A stretch of 34,040 nucleotides of DNA from Clostridia bacterium (lineage in GTDB: Bacteria; Bacillota; Clostridia; Christensenellales; CAG-138), in contig JAFWJN010000029.1 in NCBI GenBank assembly GCA_017514685.1, positions 1 to 34,040 of the forward strand, given 5' to 3'. The notes beneath the pieces were generated by a model. The model saw only the letters and a list, made by a program, of their open reading frames with translations, was not told the DNA's origin and did not search any database. This document shows positions 8,107 to 16,313 of this stretch, in pieces; position 1 is the stretch's first letter; each line of letters starts with the position of its first letter. Made by a program: the position numbers and the translations under genes.

Positions 8107-9282
8107 TCAATCCTCCCAGATTTCTTTCAGGAAAGATGTACCTTCCCTCCATTGTTCGCCTGTAAGATACTCATATACCGTCGCTCCAATATCATTGAAA
8201 GCAGGCCGGATATGCAGATTCACACCCTGCTTCACATGTTTTCCCACAATCAGCAGTGGAATATATTCACGTGTATGGTCCGTTCCCGGATAGGTCGGAT
8301 CACATCCGTGATCCGCGGTGATCATCAGGATATCCCCTTCCTCCATACGTTCTTCCAGTTCCGGAAGTTTCCGGTCGAAATACTCAAGTGCAGCTCCGTA
8401 GCCTTCCACATCGTTCCGATGGCCGTAGAGCATATCTGTATCGACCAGATTTGTAAAAATGAAATCTCCCTTTTTCTCTTCCAGAAACCGCTTGGTTGAC
8501 TCAATTCCCGTAGGATTGTTTTTTGTGTGATCAACCGTGCTGATTCCTCTATGGCAGAAAATGTCTTCTATTTTCCCGATCGCAACGACTTCTTTTCCTT
8601 TTTCCGTCAATCCATCCAGAATCGTCGGCTGAAAAGGTTCCAGGGCATAATCTTTTCTGTTTTCCGTCCTGGTGTAGCTGCCGCTTTTCCCGGTAAACGG
8701 ACGGGCGATCACACGTCCGACCAGGAATTCCCCGACAAGCATTTCTCTTGCGATCTCACAGATCCGATAGAGTTCAGGCAGCGGTATTACATCCTCATGC
8801 GCGGCAATCTGAAACACGCTGTCCGCACTTGTATATACGATCGGACTGCCCGTTCTGACATGTTCGTCTCCGAGTTCCTGTATAATCTGCGTACCGCTTG
8901 CTACAGTGTTCCCCAATGTTTTTCTTCCGATCCGTTCTTCGAAAGCGTCCAAGAAACTTCTCGGGAAACCGTCCGGGTAAGTCAAAAAAGGCTTGTCCAG
9001 TGAGTAACCGGCAATCTCCCAATGTCCGCAGGTAGTATCTTTTGCATGTGTTTTTTCCGCGCATTTCCCATATGCACCTTTAATCTCACCCGCATATTTG
9101 GGCAAAGTACATCCATCGATATTCGCAAGTCCAAGCCGGTACATATTGGGAACATCAAGTTTACCCCGCTTATGATAGATATTGCATATCGTATTAGCGC
9201 CGACATCGCCAAATTCTTCCGCATCCGGCAAATAACCGATCCCGGCACTGTCCAGGACGATCAACGTAACTCTTTTTTTCAT
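8107..9282 (-). CDS. deoB: Phosphopentomutase
   Basis: The enzyme interconverts ribose 1-phosphate and ribose 5-phosphate (and the deoxy forms), linking nucleoside breakdown to the pentose phosphate pathway. The 391-residue length is normal. Alkaline-phosphatase-superfamily metal sites are clear: LDSAGIG near residue 10, [21 protein letters not shown] and GTDHTRE. The phosphorylated threonine is Thr83 in KDTTCGHWE; this aligns with the catalytic threonine of the KDT motif in characterised Bacillus enzymes, while the later GHWE motif has Cys before it instead of Thr. AAGGAG precedes the ATG by 7 bases. It is the first gene of the deoB–punA pair and has a good promoter upstream. Confidence 0.96.
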   Translation of the reverse strand: MKKRVTLIVLDSAGIGYLPDAEEFGDVGANTICNIYHKRGKLDVPNMYRLGLANIDGCTLPKYAGEIKGAYGKCAEKTHAKDTTCGHWEIAGYSLDKPFLTYPDGFPRSFLDAFEERIGRKTLGNTVASGTQIIQELGDEHVRTGSPIVYTSADSVFQIAAHEDVIPLPELYRICEIAREMLVGEFLVGRVIARPFTGKSGSYTRTENRKDYALEPFQPTILDGLTEKGKEVVAIGKIEDIFCHRGISTVDHTKNNPTGIESTKRFLEEKKGDFIFTNLVDTDMLYGHRNDVEGYGAALEYFDRKLPELEERMEEGDILMITADHGCDPTYPGTDHTREYIPLLIVGKHVKQGVNLHIRPAFNDIGATVYEYLTGEQWREGTSFLKEIWED

Positions 9283-9314
9283 ACATGAACTCCTTCTTTC
9301 CTTACGGTTGTATT

Positions 9315-9344
9315 ATTTTATCATGTTTTTACATAACACGTCAA
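9315..9344 (-). promoter_or_regulatory. Promoter of deoB–punA
   Basis: TTGACG (9344–9339) and TAAAAT (9320–9315) are separated by 18 bases on the minus strand. The spacer contains the inverted repeat TATGTAAAAACATGA-like core (ATGT…ACAT, 9322–9333), which could be a repressor site, but that is only a guess. Confidence 0.65.
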
Positions 9345-9436
9345 CAACGGGACTGACGATGTGTTCAGCAAGAAGACGTCAGTTGCAGCATAACCTTTAA
9401 TCTGATATCGTATATCCCAAATTCTGCCGAGTTGCA

Positions 9437-9464
9437 TTGACAATCTCGAAGGAAAATATATAAT
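9437..9464 (+). promoter_or_regulatory. Promoter of diaminopimelate dehydrogenase
   Basis: TTGACA (9437–9442) and TATAAT (9459–9464) are both perfect consensus boxes with a 16-base spacer. Transcription should start near 9471, just before a perfect 12-bp palindrome. Confidence 0.75.
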
Positions 9465-9475
9465 ATTCTATCATC

Positions 9476-9487
9476 AATGATATCATT
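9476..9487. promoter_or_regulatory. Perfect 12-bp palindrome, candidate operator
   Basis: AATGATATCATT reads the same on both strands and lies about 5–16 bases after the predicted transcription start of the dehydrogenase gene. That placement suits a repressor site. No regulator can be named. Confidence 0.4.
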
Positions 9488-9514
9488 CCCTTCATGAATG
9501 GAAAGGAGCTCATC

Positions 9515-10492
9515 ATGAAACTCGCTATTTTCGGCTACGGAAATCTTGGCCGTGGTGTAGAATGTGCTGCAAAGCAAAATCCCGATATGGAGCTGATCGC
9601 TGTTTTTACGCGCCGTGATCCTTCTTCGGTCCATACCCTGACCGGCGTTCCGGTATATTCCGCATCTGATATTAAATCCTTCAAAGATCAGATTGATGTT
9701 CTGATCATCTGCGGCGGAAGTGCAACGGACCTGCCTGCTCTTACTCCGGTTCTTGCCGAGGATTTCCATGTGATCGACAGCTTCGACACTCATGCGAATA
9801 TCCCCACCCATTTTTCCAACGTTGACAAATCTGCAAAGGAAAGCGGTCATCTGGCTCTTATTTCCGCCGGATGGGATCCCGGTCTGTTCTCGTTAAACCG
9901 CCTGTATGCATCTTCAGTTCTTCCTCATGGTGCCGATTATACCTTCTGGGGCCGCGGTGTCAGCCAGGGACATTCCGATGCGATTCGCAGGATCAAAGGC
10001 GTAAAAGACGCACGTCAGTATACTGTTCCGATCCAGGAAGCTCTTGACAAAGTCAGATCCGGTCAGCAGCCGATGCTGAGCACACGTCAAAAGCACTTAA
10101 GAGAGTGCTATGTTGTTGCGGAAGAAGGCGCAGATCTGGATCGTATCGAGAATGAGATCAAAACGATGCCGAACTATTTCTCCGATTACGACACAACTGT
10201 CACCTTTATTTCGGAGGAAGAACTGCTCCGGGATCACAAAGAACTGCCGCACGGAGGCTTTGTTATTCGTACCGGTAAAACAGGGGTCCGTGAAGAGCAT
10301 ACCGAGCGTATCGAATACTCCCTGAAACTGGATTCCAATCCTGAATTTACCGGCAGCGTTCTTGTGGCATGCGCGCGTGCCATTCTGAAAATGGCAAATC
10401 GCGGTGAAACAGGCTGCAGAACGGTATTCGATATCGCGCCGGCAGATCTTTCACCCCTCAGCAGGGATGAACTTCTTCATTCCATGCTGTAA
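9515..10492 (+). CDS. ddh: meso-Diaminopimelate D-dehydrogenase
   Basis: This 325-residue NADPH-dependent enzyme converts tetrahydrodipicolinate and ammonia to meso-diaminopimelate in one step, giving both lysine precursor and peptidoglycan cross-linking residue. The N-terminal nucleotide site is FGYGNLGRGVE (6–16). Family signatures SAGWDPGLFSLNRL and FWGRGVSQGHSDAIRRIKG follow in the middle of the protein. An upstream in-frame ATG exists, but the ATG at 9515 is chosen because AAAGGAG lies 6 bases before it and the protein then starts directly at the Rossmann strand. It is monocistronic, with its own consensus promoter and terminator. It suggests meso-DAP-type peptidoglycan, consistent with ddl and murF nearby. 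Confidence 0.95.
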   Translation: MKLAIFGYGNLGRGVECAAKQNPDMELIAVFTRRDPSSVHTLTGVPVYSASDIKSFKDQIDVLIICGGSATDLPALTPVLAEDFHVIDSFDTHANIPTHFSNVDKSAKESGHLALISAGWDPGLFSLNRLYASSVLPHGADYTFWGRGVSQGHSDAIRRIKGVKDARQYTVPIQEALDKVRSGQQPMLSTRQKHLRECYVVAEEGADLDRIENEIKTMPNYFSDYDTTVTFISEEELLRDHKELPHGGFVIRTGKTGVREEHTERIEYSLKLDSNPEFTGSVLVACARAILKMANRGETGCRTVFDIAPADLSPLSRDELLHSML

Positions 10493-10510
10493 TGGGATCA
10501 TCCCAATTTG

Positions 10511-10539
10511 AAAAACAGGCTCATTCGAGCCTGTTTTTT
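10511..10539. terminator. Bidirectional terminator shared by ddh and the C26-like hydrolase gene
   Basis: A 12-bp stem (10511–10522 with 10527–10538, loop ATTC) is flanked by A-runs and T-runs in both directions. On the minus strand the first arm encodes the last residues (KNRLE) of the hydrolase and the hairpin contains its TGA stop codon. Confidence 0.9.
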
Positions 10540-11246
10540 GCATATTCGGTTACGGACTCCATAAATCTTTGTAAAAGGAGTCTGCTCGGTTCATCCGTTC
10601 TGTAAATTCTCTCAGGATGCCATTGCACCGCCCAAAGAAACGGATAATCCTCCTTTTCAAAGGCTTCACACAATCCATCTTCTGACTCTGCCGAACAAAT
10701 CAGCCCTTTCGCCAGATCTTTTATCGCCTGATGATGGTAGCTGTTGACTGTAACCGTTTCTTCTCCTAACAGCCGGTAAAGCCCGCTTTCCTTCCTTACC
10801 TTTACCGAATGGGTTGGCCTTGGATCGGAACGGCTCTGCATATGCTGAACCGGAGAAGGTTTCTGGATGCTGATATCCTGATAAAGAGTTCCGCCCAGAG
10901 CGACATTGAGGGATTGAATTCCTCTGCAGATTCCAAAAATAGGCATCTTGAGAGCCATCGCTTCTTTCAAAAACATCATCTCAGAAAGGTCGCGCTCATC
11001 ACAGCAGTTTGAAAGTCCTCTGTCATTGTTTTCTCCATACAAAGCAGGATTTACATCCTCTCCGCCGGAAAAAACCAATCCGTCGCATAGTTTCAGCGAC
11101 GTCCGGATGTTGCCCGTATCCGTTTCCGGGAACAGAACCACAGGAAGACCCCCTGCATCTCTTATAGAGGTCATGTAATCTTTTAAAAGAAAGATTCTGT
11201 CCCGCTCTATTCCGATAGATGGTATAATTCCAACCACTGGCTTCAT
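10521..11246 (-). CDS. Gamma-glutamyl-gamma-aminobutyrate hydrolase-like protein (peptidase C26)
   Basis: This 241-residue protein is a class-I glutamine-amidotransferase-fold hydrolase of the PuuD/C26 family, which cleaves gamma-glutamyl amide bonds. The nucleophile is Cys107 in FGICRGIQSLNV, and the triad is completed by His210 and Glu212 in VQWHPE. FSGGEDVNP (59–67) and NSYHHQ (168–173) are also family hallmarks. No putrescine pathway genes are present, so the natural substrate is open. It follows the second PAP2 gene by 15 bases and has only a weak ribosome site (AAAGGGAT), suggesting dependence on upstream translation. It is the last gene of the operon, and its stop codon lies inside the terminator. 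Confidence 0.88.
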   Translation of the reverse strand: MKPVVGIIPSIGIERDRIFLLKDYMTSIRDAGGLPVVLFPETDTGNIRTSLKLCDGLVFSGGEDVNPALYGENNDRGLSNCCDERDLSEMMFLKEAMALKMPIFGICRGIQSLNVALGGTLYQDISIQKPSPVQHMQSRSDPRPTHSVKVRKESGLYRLLGEETVTVNSYHHQAIKDLAKGLICSAESEDGLCEAFEKEDYPFLWAVQWHPERIYRTDEPSRLLLQRFMESVTEYAKNRLE

Positions 11247-11261
11247 TTTCCAGATCCCTTT

Positions 11262-11951
11262 TCAGTCCTTGATTACAGTCCTTGTATGCTTTTTCTTTTT
11301 CGTGCGTAACAGGTCATTGACAACATCAAATGTCAGAACCAATGCCGCACTGATCAGCAGCCCACCTATGATATCTGTGAACCAATGAACCCCCGATAGA
11401 AGCCTTCCGACGACTGTCAGGGCAATCAACCCGATACAGACTGCTTTTGCGATCAGATATGCTTTTTCGTCTTTCAGATATCTCTTCAGCGCAATCGCTG
11501 CACTCCCCAATATCACGCAGATCAGCATCGTGTGCGTGGACGGGAACGAAGCTTCCGGTTCTGTCTCCCCTGACATAATAACAGGCCGGTAATTGACGAT
11601 TACCTTCTCAAACAGAACATACAGAATGATCACTATGATATAAAGTCCTCCAAGCGCAAGTATCGTCTTGTCGACTTTTAAAACGTTCTTCCGCTTAACA
11701 AGCTGGTATACACCAAGCGCAGCAAATGCTGCCGCCAGTAATATCGCAATGACGCCGATCACTTCCGTCAGATAATACCAGAACATATGCGTGCCGACAG
11801 CATCCCTCACGCTCCCGTTCAGTTTTGAAAAGCCGATGCTTGTTCCGTTCGGGCCGATCGCCTCAACGTTCACGGTTCTCAGCATGATAATCAAGAGCAG
11901 AAACAGCAATCCGAACAGCATTGCCAGCAGCGTTTTTGCTTGAGTCTTCAT
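11262..11951 (-). CDS. Small PAP2-family membrane phosphatase
   Basis: This 229-residue protein has about six membrane segments and the PAP2 motifs KVIVNYRP (116–123), PSTH (137–140) and GRLLSGVHWFTD (182–193). PSTH replaces the more usual PSGH. A long first extracytoplasmic loop (about 27–55) precedes the catalytic part. Likely substrates are lipid phosphates such as undecaprenyl pyrophosphate; sequence alone does not decide. GGAGGGG lies just before the ATG. It starts 8 bases after the AlkD-like gene, clearly within one operon. It is not closely similar to the PAP2 protein at 6281–7243, which has a longer C-terminal part. Confidence 0.85.
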   Translation of the reverse strand: MKTQAKTLLAMLFGLLFLLLIIMLRTVNVEAIGPNGTSIGFSKLNGSVRDAVGTHMFWYYLTEVIGVIAILLAAAFAALGVYQLVKRKNVLKVDKTILALGGLYIIVIILYVLFEKVIVNYRPVIMSGETEPEASFPSTHTMLICVILGSAAIALKRYLKDEKAYLIAKAVCIGLIALTVVGRLLSGVHWFTDIIGGLLISAALVLTFDVVNDLLRTKKKKHTRTVIKD

Positions 11952-11959
11952 AACCCCTC

Positions 11960-12640
11960 CTATTGAATCACTAATCCCGAAAGATAGTCTTTTTGCTCAG
12001 TTGTGATGCGGTAACTTTCCTTTGCCTTGCGGATCGTTTTGTTATGCGTCCACTTAGGCAGAATTCTCTTTTCCAGATAAGGTATCACAGAATCCCATTG
12101 TTTTGCAAGGGCTGTTGCCATATACCACGCCTGCTCCATGCGGATATAATAATCGTCTGACCCGACAGCACAGACCCTGTCCGTATATTCAGTCTGATAG
12201 TCTGCATCCAGATAGTGTCTCATCAGCATCCCGATTGCGAAACGCACCGTATACGTATGATCGGAATCCAGCCATCGGTCTATGGCCGGGAGCAATTCCT
12301 GTTTGTGTTTTGAAAACACCTTGGGAGCAGTCTGATCGCAGGTCGCCCAGTTATCGATATACGGCAGAAAACGCTCCGTCTGAATCAGACATTCCTCAAA
12401 GTTCTTTATTTCAGAAATCATAAATCCATGAATCTGATTTTCTTCGAAACAGGAATGCGGCAATTCATTCAGAAACGCTTTCCCCATCTCAGTTCCGAAT
12501 AACTCTTTCGCGATTTTTCTTAGTTTCGGAGTCCGGACACCCAAAATAGCAGACGGATCCACGGTAGGGATCAGACTGCTCTGAAACTTTTGGTATGACT
12601 CTTCCCGAAGAAGCGTCAATCGGCTGATGATGTTATCCAT
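11960..12640 (-). CDS. AlkD-like DNA alkylation repair protein
   Basis: The 226-residue helical-repeat protein matches the DNA alkylation repair (AlkC/AlkD) family of HEAT-like glycosylases, which remove bulky or positively charged alkylated bases such as N3- and N7-alkylpurines. Conserved features are RTPKLRKIAKEL (36–47), DNWATCD (96–102, with Trp98 and Asp102 placed like AlkD Trp109 and Asp113), Arg133 in TVRFAIGMLM, and Trp172 in MEQAWYMA. The ribosome site is weak. It lies 48 bases after a small regulator gene and 8 bases before a PAP2 gene, in the same leftward operon. A DNA glycosylase here hints that the operon answers to chemical stress, which is inference. Confidence 0.9.
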   Translation of the reverse strand: MDNIISRLTLLREESYQKFQSSLIPTVDPSAILGVRTPKLRKIAKELFGTEMGKAFLNELPHSCFEENQIHGFMISEIKNFEECLIQTERFLPYIDNWATCDQTAPKVFSKHKQELLPAIDRWLDSDHTYTVRFAIGMLMRHYLDADYQTEYTDRVCAVGSDDYYIRMEQAWYMATALAKQWDSVIPYLEKRILPKWTHNKTIRKAKESYRITTEQKDYLSGLVIQ

Positions 12641-12688
12641 TGTTTCCCGACGAATGTTTTGCTCCTTATTCTGAAACTTTTTTCCTCA

Positions 12689-12907
12689 TTAAGACTCGAT
12701 TTTCCGAAATTCCAGCAAATCTCCCGGCTGGCAATCCAAGATAAGGCATAGCTTTTTCAGCGTAGAAATTTTGATTGCTTTGGCCTTTCCTGTTTTCAGG
12801 ATTGACATGTTCGTGATGGTAATCCCCACCTTGTCCGCCAATTCCGTCACGCTCATTTTGCGTTTGGCCAGCATAACATCGATATTGAAAATGATTTCGC
12901 CGTCCAT
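12689..12907 (-). CDS. YozG-like Cro/C1-type regulator
   Basis: This 72-residue protein is almost entirely a helix-turn-helix of the HTH_26 type: MLAKRKMSVTELADKVGITI and ISTLKKLCLILDCQPGDLL are the characteristic blocks. GGAGG precedes the ATG, and the start lies 8 bases after the DUF2975 gene. DUF2975 membrane proteins with a small YozG-like regulator form a recurring pair in Bacillota. The regulator probably controls its own operon and may be tethered or modulated by the membrane partner. Which signal it answers is unknown. Confidence 0.88.
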   Translation of the reverse strand: MDGEIIFNIDVMLAKRKMSVTELADKVGITITNMSILKTGKAKAIKISTLKKLCLILDCQPGDLLEFRKIES

Positions 12908-12915
12908 GTTTCCTC

Positions 12916-13395
12916 CTATATCGTCAGGTCACTCTGCTCTTGCAGCAAAGCCGCCTTCCGGACAAGATGCGACAACGCTCCTGCTGCGACAGCAATCGCA
13001 ATGCCGATGAACACCACCAGAAGCGAGAACAGTATGATTCCCGGATGATTCATGTTGATAAACATCAGCAGGATATTACCCGCAAAGAAGTATCCTGCAT
13101 CTGCCGCAGCAAGCCATGCGATCCATTTCAAATACTTCGCATTTTCATACGAAAAGGATTTGTCAGCGCCGATATTGGATGCTATTTTCCATCCGAACAC
13201 AAATGCGATATAACAAGGAATGGCGGTCGACCAGATAAAAATCAGCCATGGCCAATAACAGCTCGCATATTCCGGATAGTGTCTGGCAATTGCATCCCCG
13301 AATTCCGGTATGATCAGAAAATAGACCACAAGTCCGCAAACAGCGATCCCTGCCAATATTCCCTTAAGCCATCTTGATAAACCTTTCTGCTCCAT
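12916..13395 (-). CDS. DUF2975 membrane protein
   Basis: The 159-residue protein has four predicted membrane segments (about 13–30, 48–70, 89–111 and 119–142) and the conserved DKSFSYENAKYLKWIAW stretch between the second and third, typical of DUF2975 proteins. The function of this family is unknown. Its constant partner is a small YozG-like HTH protein, which follows here directly. AAGGAG lies before the ATG. It is the first gene behind the strongest promoter in the window and probably leads a five-gene operon ending at 10521. Confidence 0.85.
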   Translation of the reverse strand: MEQKGLSRWLKGILAGIAVCGLVVYFLIIPEFGDAIARHYPEYASCYWPWLIFIWSTAIPCYIAFVFGWKIASNIGADKSFSYENAKYLKWIAWLAAADAGYFFAGNILLMFINMNHPGIILFSLLVVFIGIAIAVAAGALSHLVRKAALLQEQSDLTI

Positions 13396-13432
13396 AAGTT
13401 CTCCTTACACTCTGTAGAAGTTTTATGATCAC

Positions 13433-13461
13433 ATTATACTAAGCAGTTATCCCTTTGTCAA
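13433..13461 (-). promoter_or_regulatory. Perfect consensus promoter of the DUF2975 operon
   Basis: On the minus strand TTGACA (13461–13456) and TATAAT (13438–13433) are both exact, with 17-base spacing. The upstream stretch (about 13465–13505) is strongly A+T-rich, like an UP element. Confidence 0.85.
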
Positions 13462-13557
13462 CAGAAATTTATCGTATTTCAACAATTTTTCATTATTAAT
13501 CAACTATTTTCTTTTCAGGTGCAGCCTTTCGAATTCCCTAGAATTTAAGTGCGGGAG

Positions 13558-14376
13558 CTACAATGCCTTCTTGGGGCAGATTTTAACGCATTCCATGCAA
13601 AGGATGCACTCAGTCCCGTTCTGCCGTTTTCTGGAATTATCCAGCACATCAACATTCATTGGGCAAACGCGAAGGCATTTCCCGCAGGAAACACATTTGC
13701 TTTTATCGCAGGTGATCCTGACCAGGGAAAAATAGCTCATGGGTTTCATAAAGACCGTAACAGGACAGATATATTTGCAAAAGGCACGGTTATCCTTCCA
13801 TAGAATAGCCAGTGCAATTCCAACGGCATAATAGAGCACATTACCCGCTATAAACGCCCAGAACATGATCCGTTCCAAATTAGCCGCATGTGTTAAGAAG
13901 AGGATTGCCACAAACGCTAAAGATGCAGCAAATGTCAGATACCTGATCCAGCCGATCTTCTTTCTGGGGCCTGAAGGTATTTTATACGGTAAAAAATCCA
14001 ATACCATTGCGGTCCAGCAGGCATAGCCACACCATCCGCGCCCAAACAGCAGCGGTCCGAAAATCTTGGCTACCGCATAATGGATCGTCGCCGCTTCAAA
14101 TACTCCGGTAAACAGATAATACCAGAACCCTTCAATCTGCATATTTTCGCCTGAGATCAGTCCCAGGTAGACAAGCATATAAAGACCTACCAGAAGCTGT
14201 ACGACTCTTCTCGCCTGCGGGTGTTTACGGATCAGAAGGAAAAGGCCTAATGCGATTGAACAGCCAATATAACTGAAATTGAATAAATAGAACAGATTAT
14301 CCTTTGTCAGCCAGAGCGTTATCCCTACCGCTTCAAAAACGACCAGCATGATAACCGGCATCCAGTACTTTTTCAT
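13558..14376 (-). CDS. Membrane-bound 4Fe-4S protein, NapH/YccM-like
   Basis: The 272-residue protein has about six membrane segments, then a C-terminal double ferredoxin domain. The clusters are held by C228, C231, C234, C238 and C257, C260, C263, C267. Further conserved cysteines sit at membrane edges: GRGWCGYACW (112–121) and AFCKYICPV (198–206), the signature of the NapH/MauN/NosR/YccM group. These proteins pass electrons between membrane quinols and periplasmic or flavin partners. No reductase or maturation gene is adjacent, so the partner is unknown. It begins 31 bases after the CAT-like gene and is the last gene of that run; no clear terminator follows. Confidence 0.85.
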   Translation of the reverse strand: MKKYWMPVIMLVVFEAVGITLWLTKDNLFYLFNFSYIGCSIALGLFLLIRKHPQARRVVQLLVGLYMLVYLGLISGENMQIEGFWYYLFTGVFEAATIHYAVAKIFGPLLFGRGWCGYACWTAMVLDFLPYKIPSGPRKKIGWIRYLTFAASLAFVAILFLTHAANLERIMFWAFIAGNVLYYAVGIALAILWKDNRAFCKYICPVTVFMKPMSYFSLVRITCDKSKCVSCGKCLRVCPMNVDVLDNSRKRQNGTECILCMECVKICPKKAL

Positions 14377-14407
14377 TTCAAATTGCCTCTTTTTTCATTC
14401 TTCTCAA

Positions 14408-15043
14408 TCACGGATTCAGTTCTCTCATGACTCTTTCGAGAGCTTCCGAAAACTTTCCGATATGAATTCCATCAATGAATCTATGATTTACTTCCAGAGA
14501 AACGTGGAGAACCTTCCTGCCGTTTTCTTCCGTATACTTTCCCCACGCAATGCGCGGAATACTGTCATTGAGCGATTCCTCGTCTGAAAGATTCCGTTCG
14601 TTCGTCAATGCTGTCAGCTCTATCCATGGCAGACACGAATAATAAATCAAGGCATCCGTCTCTCTGGATAAATCGATAAACTCCGTCTGTGCTCTGCTTT
14701 GTTTGATCGCTTCTCTGCAGAAATCATCGATCACATCCATGTGATCCATTGTGACGATATGAAACTGCTCCTCTCCCGGATTCAGATCCGTAAAGCTTGG
14801 GTCCCTGCGGTCATACCGGATCAGCCTGCCGTTTTTGACTGCCATCAGAAAAGCTTCCGTCTGATTAAAAGCCTGAGTACATGCCCAGATCATACCGGCA
14901 TAAAAAGACAGTCCGTGCGCTTTTGTATAGCGATATAAATTGGTAACGTCTTCCCGGAATGTCACCATATAGAAAGGATTTGACATGGATGAGAAAAACT
15001 CATAAATGTCTTTTCTCTTCCACTCATCATAATTCAGTTCCAT
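14408..15043 (-). CDS. Chloramphenicol-acetyltransferase-like protein
   Basis: This 211-residue protein has the length and signatures of the CAT fold. The catalytic HxxxDG is NHRFIDGIHIGKF with His187 and Asp191, matching His195 and Asp199 of classical CAT, and SCLPW (136–140) matches the SxxP transition-state-stabilising motif. FTDLNP (84–89) is also typical. Known members acetylate chloramphenicol with acetyl-CoA, but distant chromosomal homologues often have other acceptors, so resistance cannot be claimed. The frame extends to a TTG at 15049, but GGAG at 15052–15055 is 8 bases from the ATG at 15043, which is chosen. That ATG is two bases from the stop of the preceding hydrolase. Confidence 0.85.
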   Translation of the reverse strand: MELNYDEWKRKDIYEFFSSMSNPFYMVTFREDVTNLYRYTKAHGLSFYAGMIWACTQAFNQTEAFLMAVKNGRLIRYDRRDPSFTDLNPGEEQFHIVTMDHMDVIDDFCREAIKQSRAQTEFIDLSRETDALIYYSCLPWIELTALTNERNLSDEESLNDSIPRIAWGKYTEENGRKVLHVSLEVNHRFIDGIHIGKFSEALERVMRELNP

Positions 15044-15045
15044 TT

Positions 15046-15654
15046 TCAATTCTCCAATCTGCTACTCTGAACCCATTCATCCAGAAAGCGCATTTGTTCT
15101 TCCGTATGAAACCAGTGTTCCCCGTCTTCCATCACAGTCAGTTCAGCGGAATGCATTTTAGAAAACGCAACCATCTGTTCATACGAGGTCAGAGAATCTT
15201 TGCTTCCATAAAGAACTTTGGTCGGAGCATTCCAGATAATCGGATTAGTTCTCGTATAATTCAGATAATCCCAGGAGAGTTCTTCACCGGAAGCGGTCCG
15301 GATCGTTTTCTTCTCTTTCAGTTCTGTTTCCGTAATGCCTTCCTGCTTCATCAAACTTTCGATCAGATTTTCCATATCCACAACCGGGGAGATGAAAAAA
15401 GCTTCCTGAATCAGAAGGTCGATTCCCGAACACATGCAGTAGTAAGCCCCTATGCTGTTTGCTATGATTGTGATTGTTTCTCCCTCTTCCTTCAAGCGAA
15501 TCACCTCTTCATGGATTTCTTTTCCGGTTTCCCACGGAAAACGTGCCTGATATTCAAGTCCGATCACTCTGCAATCCGGAAAAAGAGGTTTATAGTGCTC
15601 GCTTTCAGCAGGTGTACCGTATTTTCCATGAACATACAATACAATTTTTTTCAT
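15046..15654 (-). CDS. Small alpha/beta hydrolase
   Basis: The 202-residue protein begins with the hydrolase oxyanion loop HGKYGTP (9–15). It has a nucleophile elbow ANSIGA with Ser67, Asp153 in LYGSKDSLTS, and His180 in DGEHWFH, giving a full triad. There is no signal peptide, so it is cytoplasmic. The family covers esterases and thioesterases of unknown substrate. It starts 15 bases after a GNAT gene and ends two bases before the CAT-like gene, so the three are surely one transcript. The ribosome site is weak, consistent with coupling. Confidence 0.82.
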   Translation of the reverse strand: MKKIVLYVHGKYGTPAESEHYKPLFPDCRVIGLEYQARFPWETGKEIHEEVIRLKEEGETITIIANSIGAYYCMCSGIDLLIQEAFFISPVVDMENLIESLMKQEGITETELKEKKTIRTASGEELSWDYLNYTRTNPIIWNAPTKVLYGSKDSLTSYEQMVAFSKMHSAELTVMEDGEHWFHTEEQMRFLDEWVQSSRLEN

Positions 15655-15669
15655 GGCTCTGATTGTTTC

Positions 15670-16299
15670 CTATTCATCAAACAGCTGCCCCGGTAATTTT
15701 AGTTTCTCTTTCGGGGGAAACTGACTGTCAAACTCCTCAACCTCATCATTCTTCACATAATACCCCGCGGGAGTCTGATAAACTCCGGTTATACCGTTCA
15801 AGTATCCCGGTATCAATTCTCTGCAGAGAAAGAACGAAGCGTCCGCATCTTCGGGAAGATCATGATAGCGGATCCCGAAATTGCTGGAATAAGTAAAACC
15901 GCTTTTTCCGTAGAAACCGATATTGCCTTCGAACAGCACTGCGCCAAAGCCCATTTCTGTTGCTTTCATCAAAGAATAGTCAAGCAGCTTTTTGCCGTAG
16001 CCTTTCCGTTTAAGTTCCGGTGTAATGCAGATCGGTCCCATCGTCAGCACCGGTATCACTTCACCATTGTCTGCTTCGATCACCGTTTTCATAAACATAT
16101 TCTGCCCGATCAACGTTCCGTCCTTTTCCATGACAAAGTTCAGTTCCTTCACAAACGCAGGATCATTTCGAAGAACGTGAATGACATAATGCTCACTGCA
16201 TCCAGGACGATAAACATTCCAAAAAGATTCCCGGATCAGGTTTTCCACTTCACGCTGCTCATCAGCTCTTTCCAATCGTATCAAATAGTCTGTGTCCAT
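15670..16299 (-). CDS. GNAT family N-acetyltransferase
   Basis: The protein of about 209 residues has the acetyl-CoA binding core VLTMGPICITPELKRKGYGKKLLDYSL, with the RKGYGK pyrophosphate loop, followed by FEGNIGFYGKSGF, the usual GNAT end motif. The C-terminal extension GYLNGITGVYQTPAGYY resembles the YhbS-like predicted acetyltransferases. The acceptor is unknown. Two starts are possible. The ATG at 16317 overlaps the upstream stop in an ATGA junction but has no ribosome site. The ATG at 16299 has GAGGAAG directly before it and is used here. Confidence 0.82.
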   Translation of the reverse strand: MDTDYLIRLERADEQREVENLIRESFWNVYRPGCSEHYVIHVLRNDPAFVKELNFVMEKDGTLIGQNMFMKTVIEADNGEVIPVLTMGPICITPELKRKGYGKKLLDYSLMKATEMGFGAVLFEGNIGFYGKSGFTYSSNFGIRYHDLPEDADASFFLCRELIPGYLNGITGVYQTPAGYYVKNDEVEEFDSQFPPKEKLKLPGQLFDE

Positions 16300-16313
16300 T
16301 TTCTTCCTCTCTA

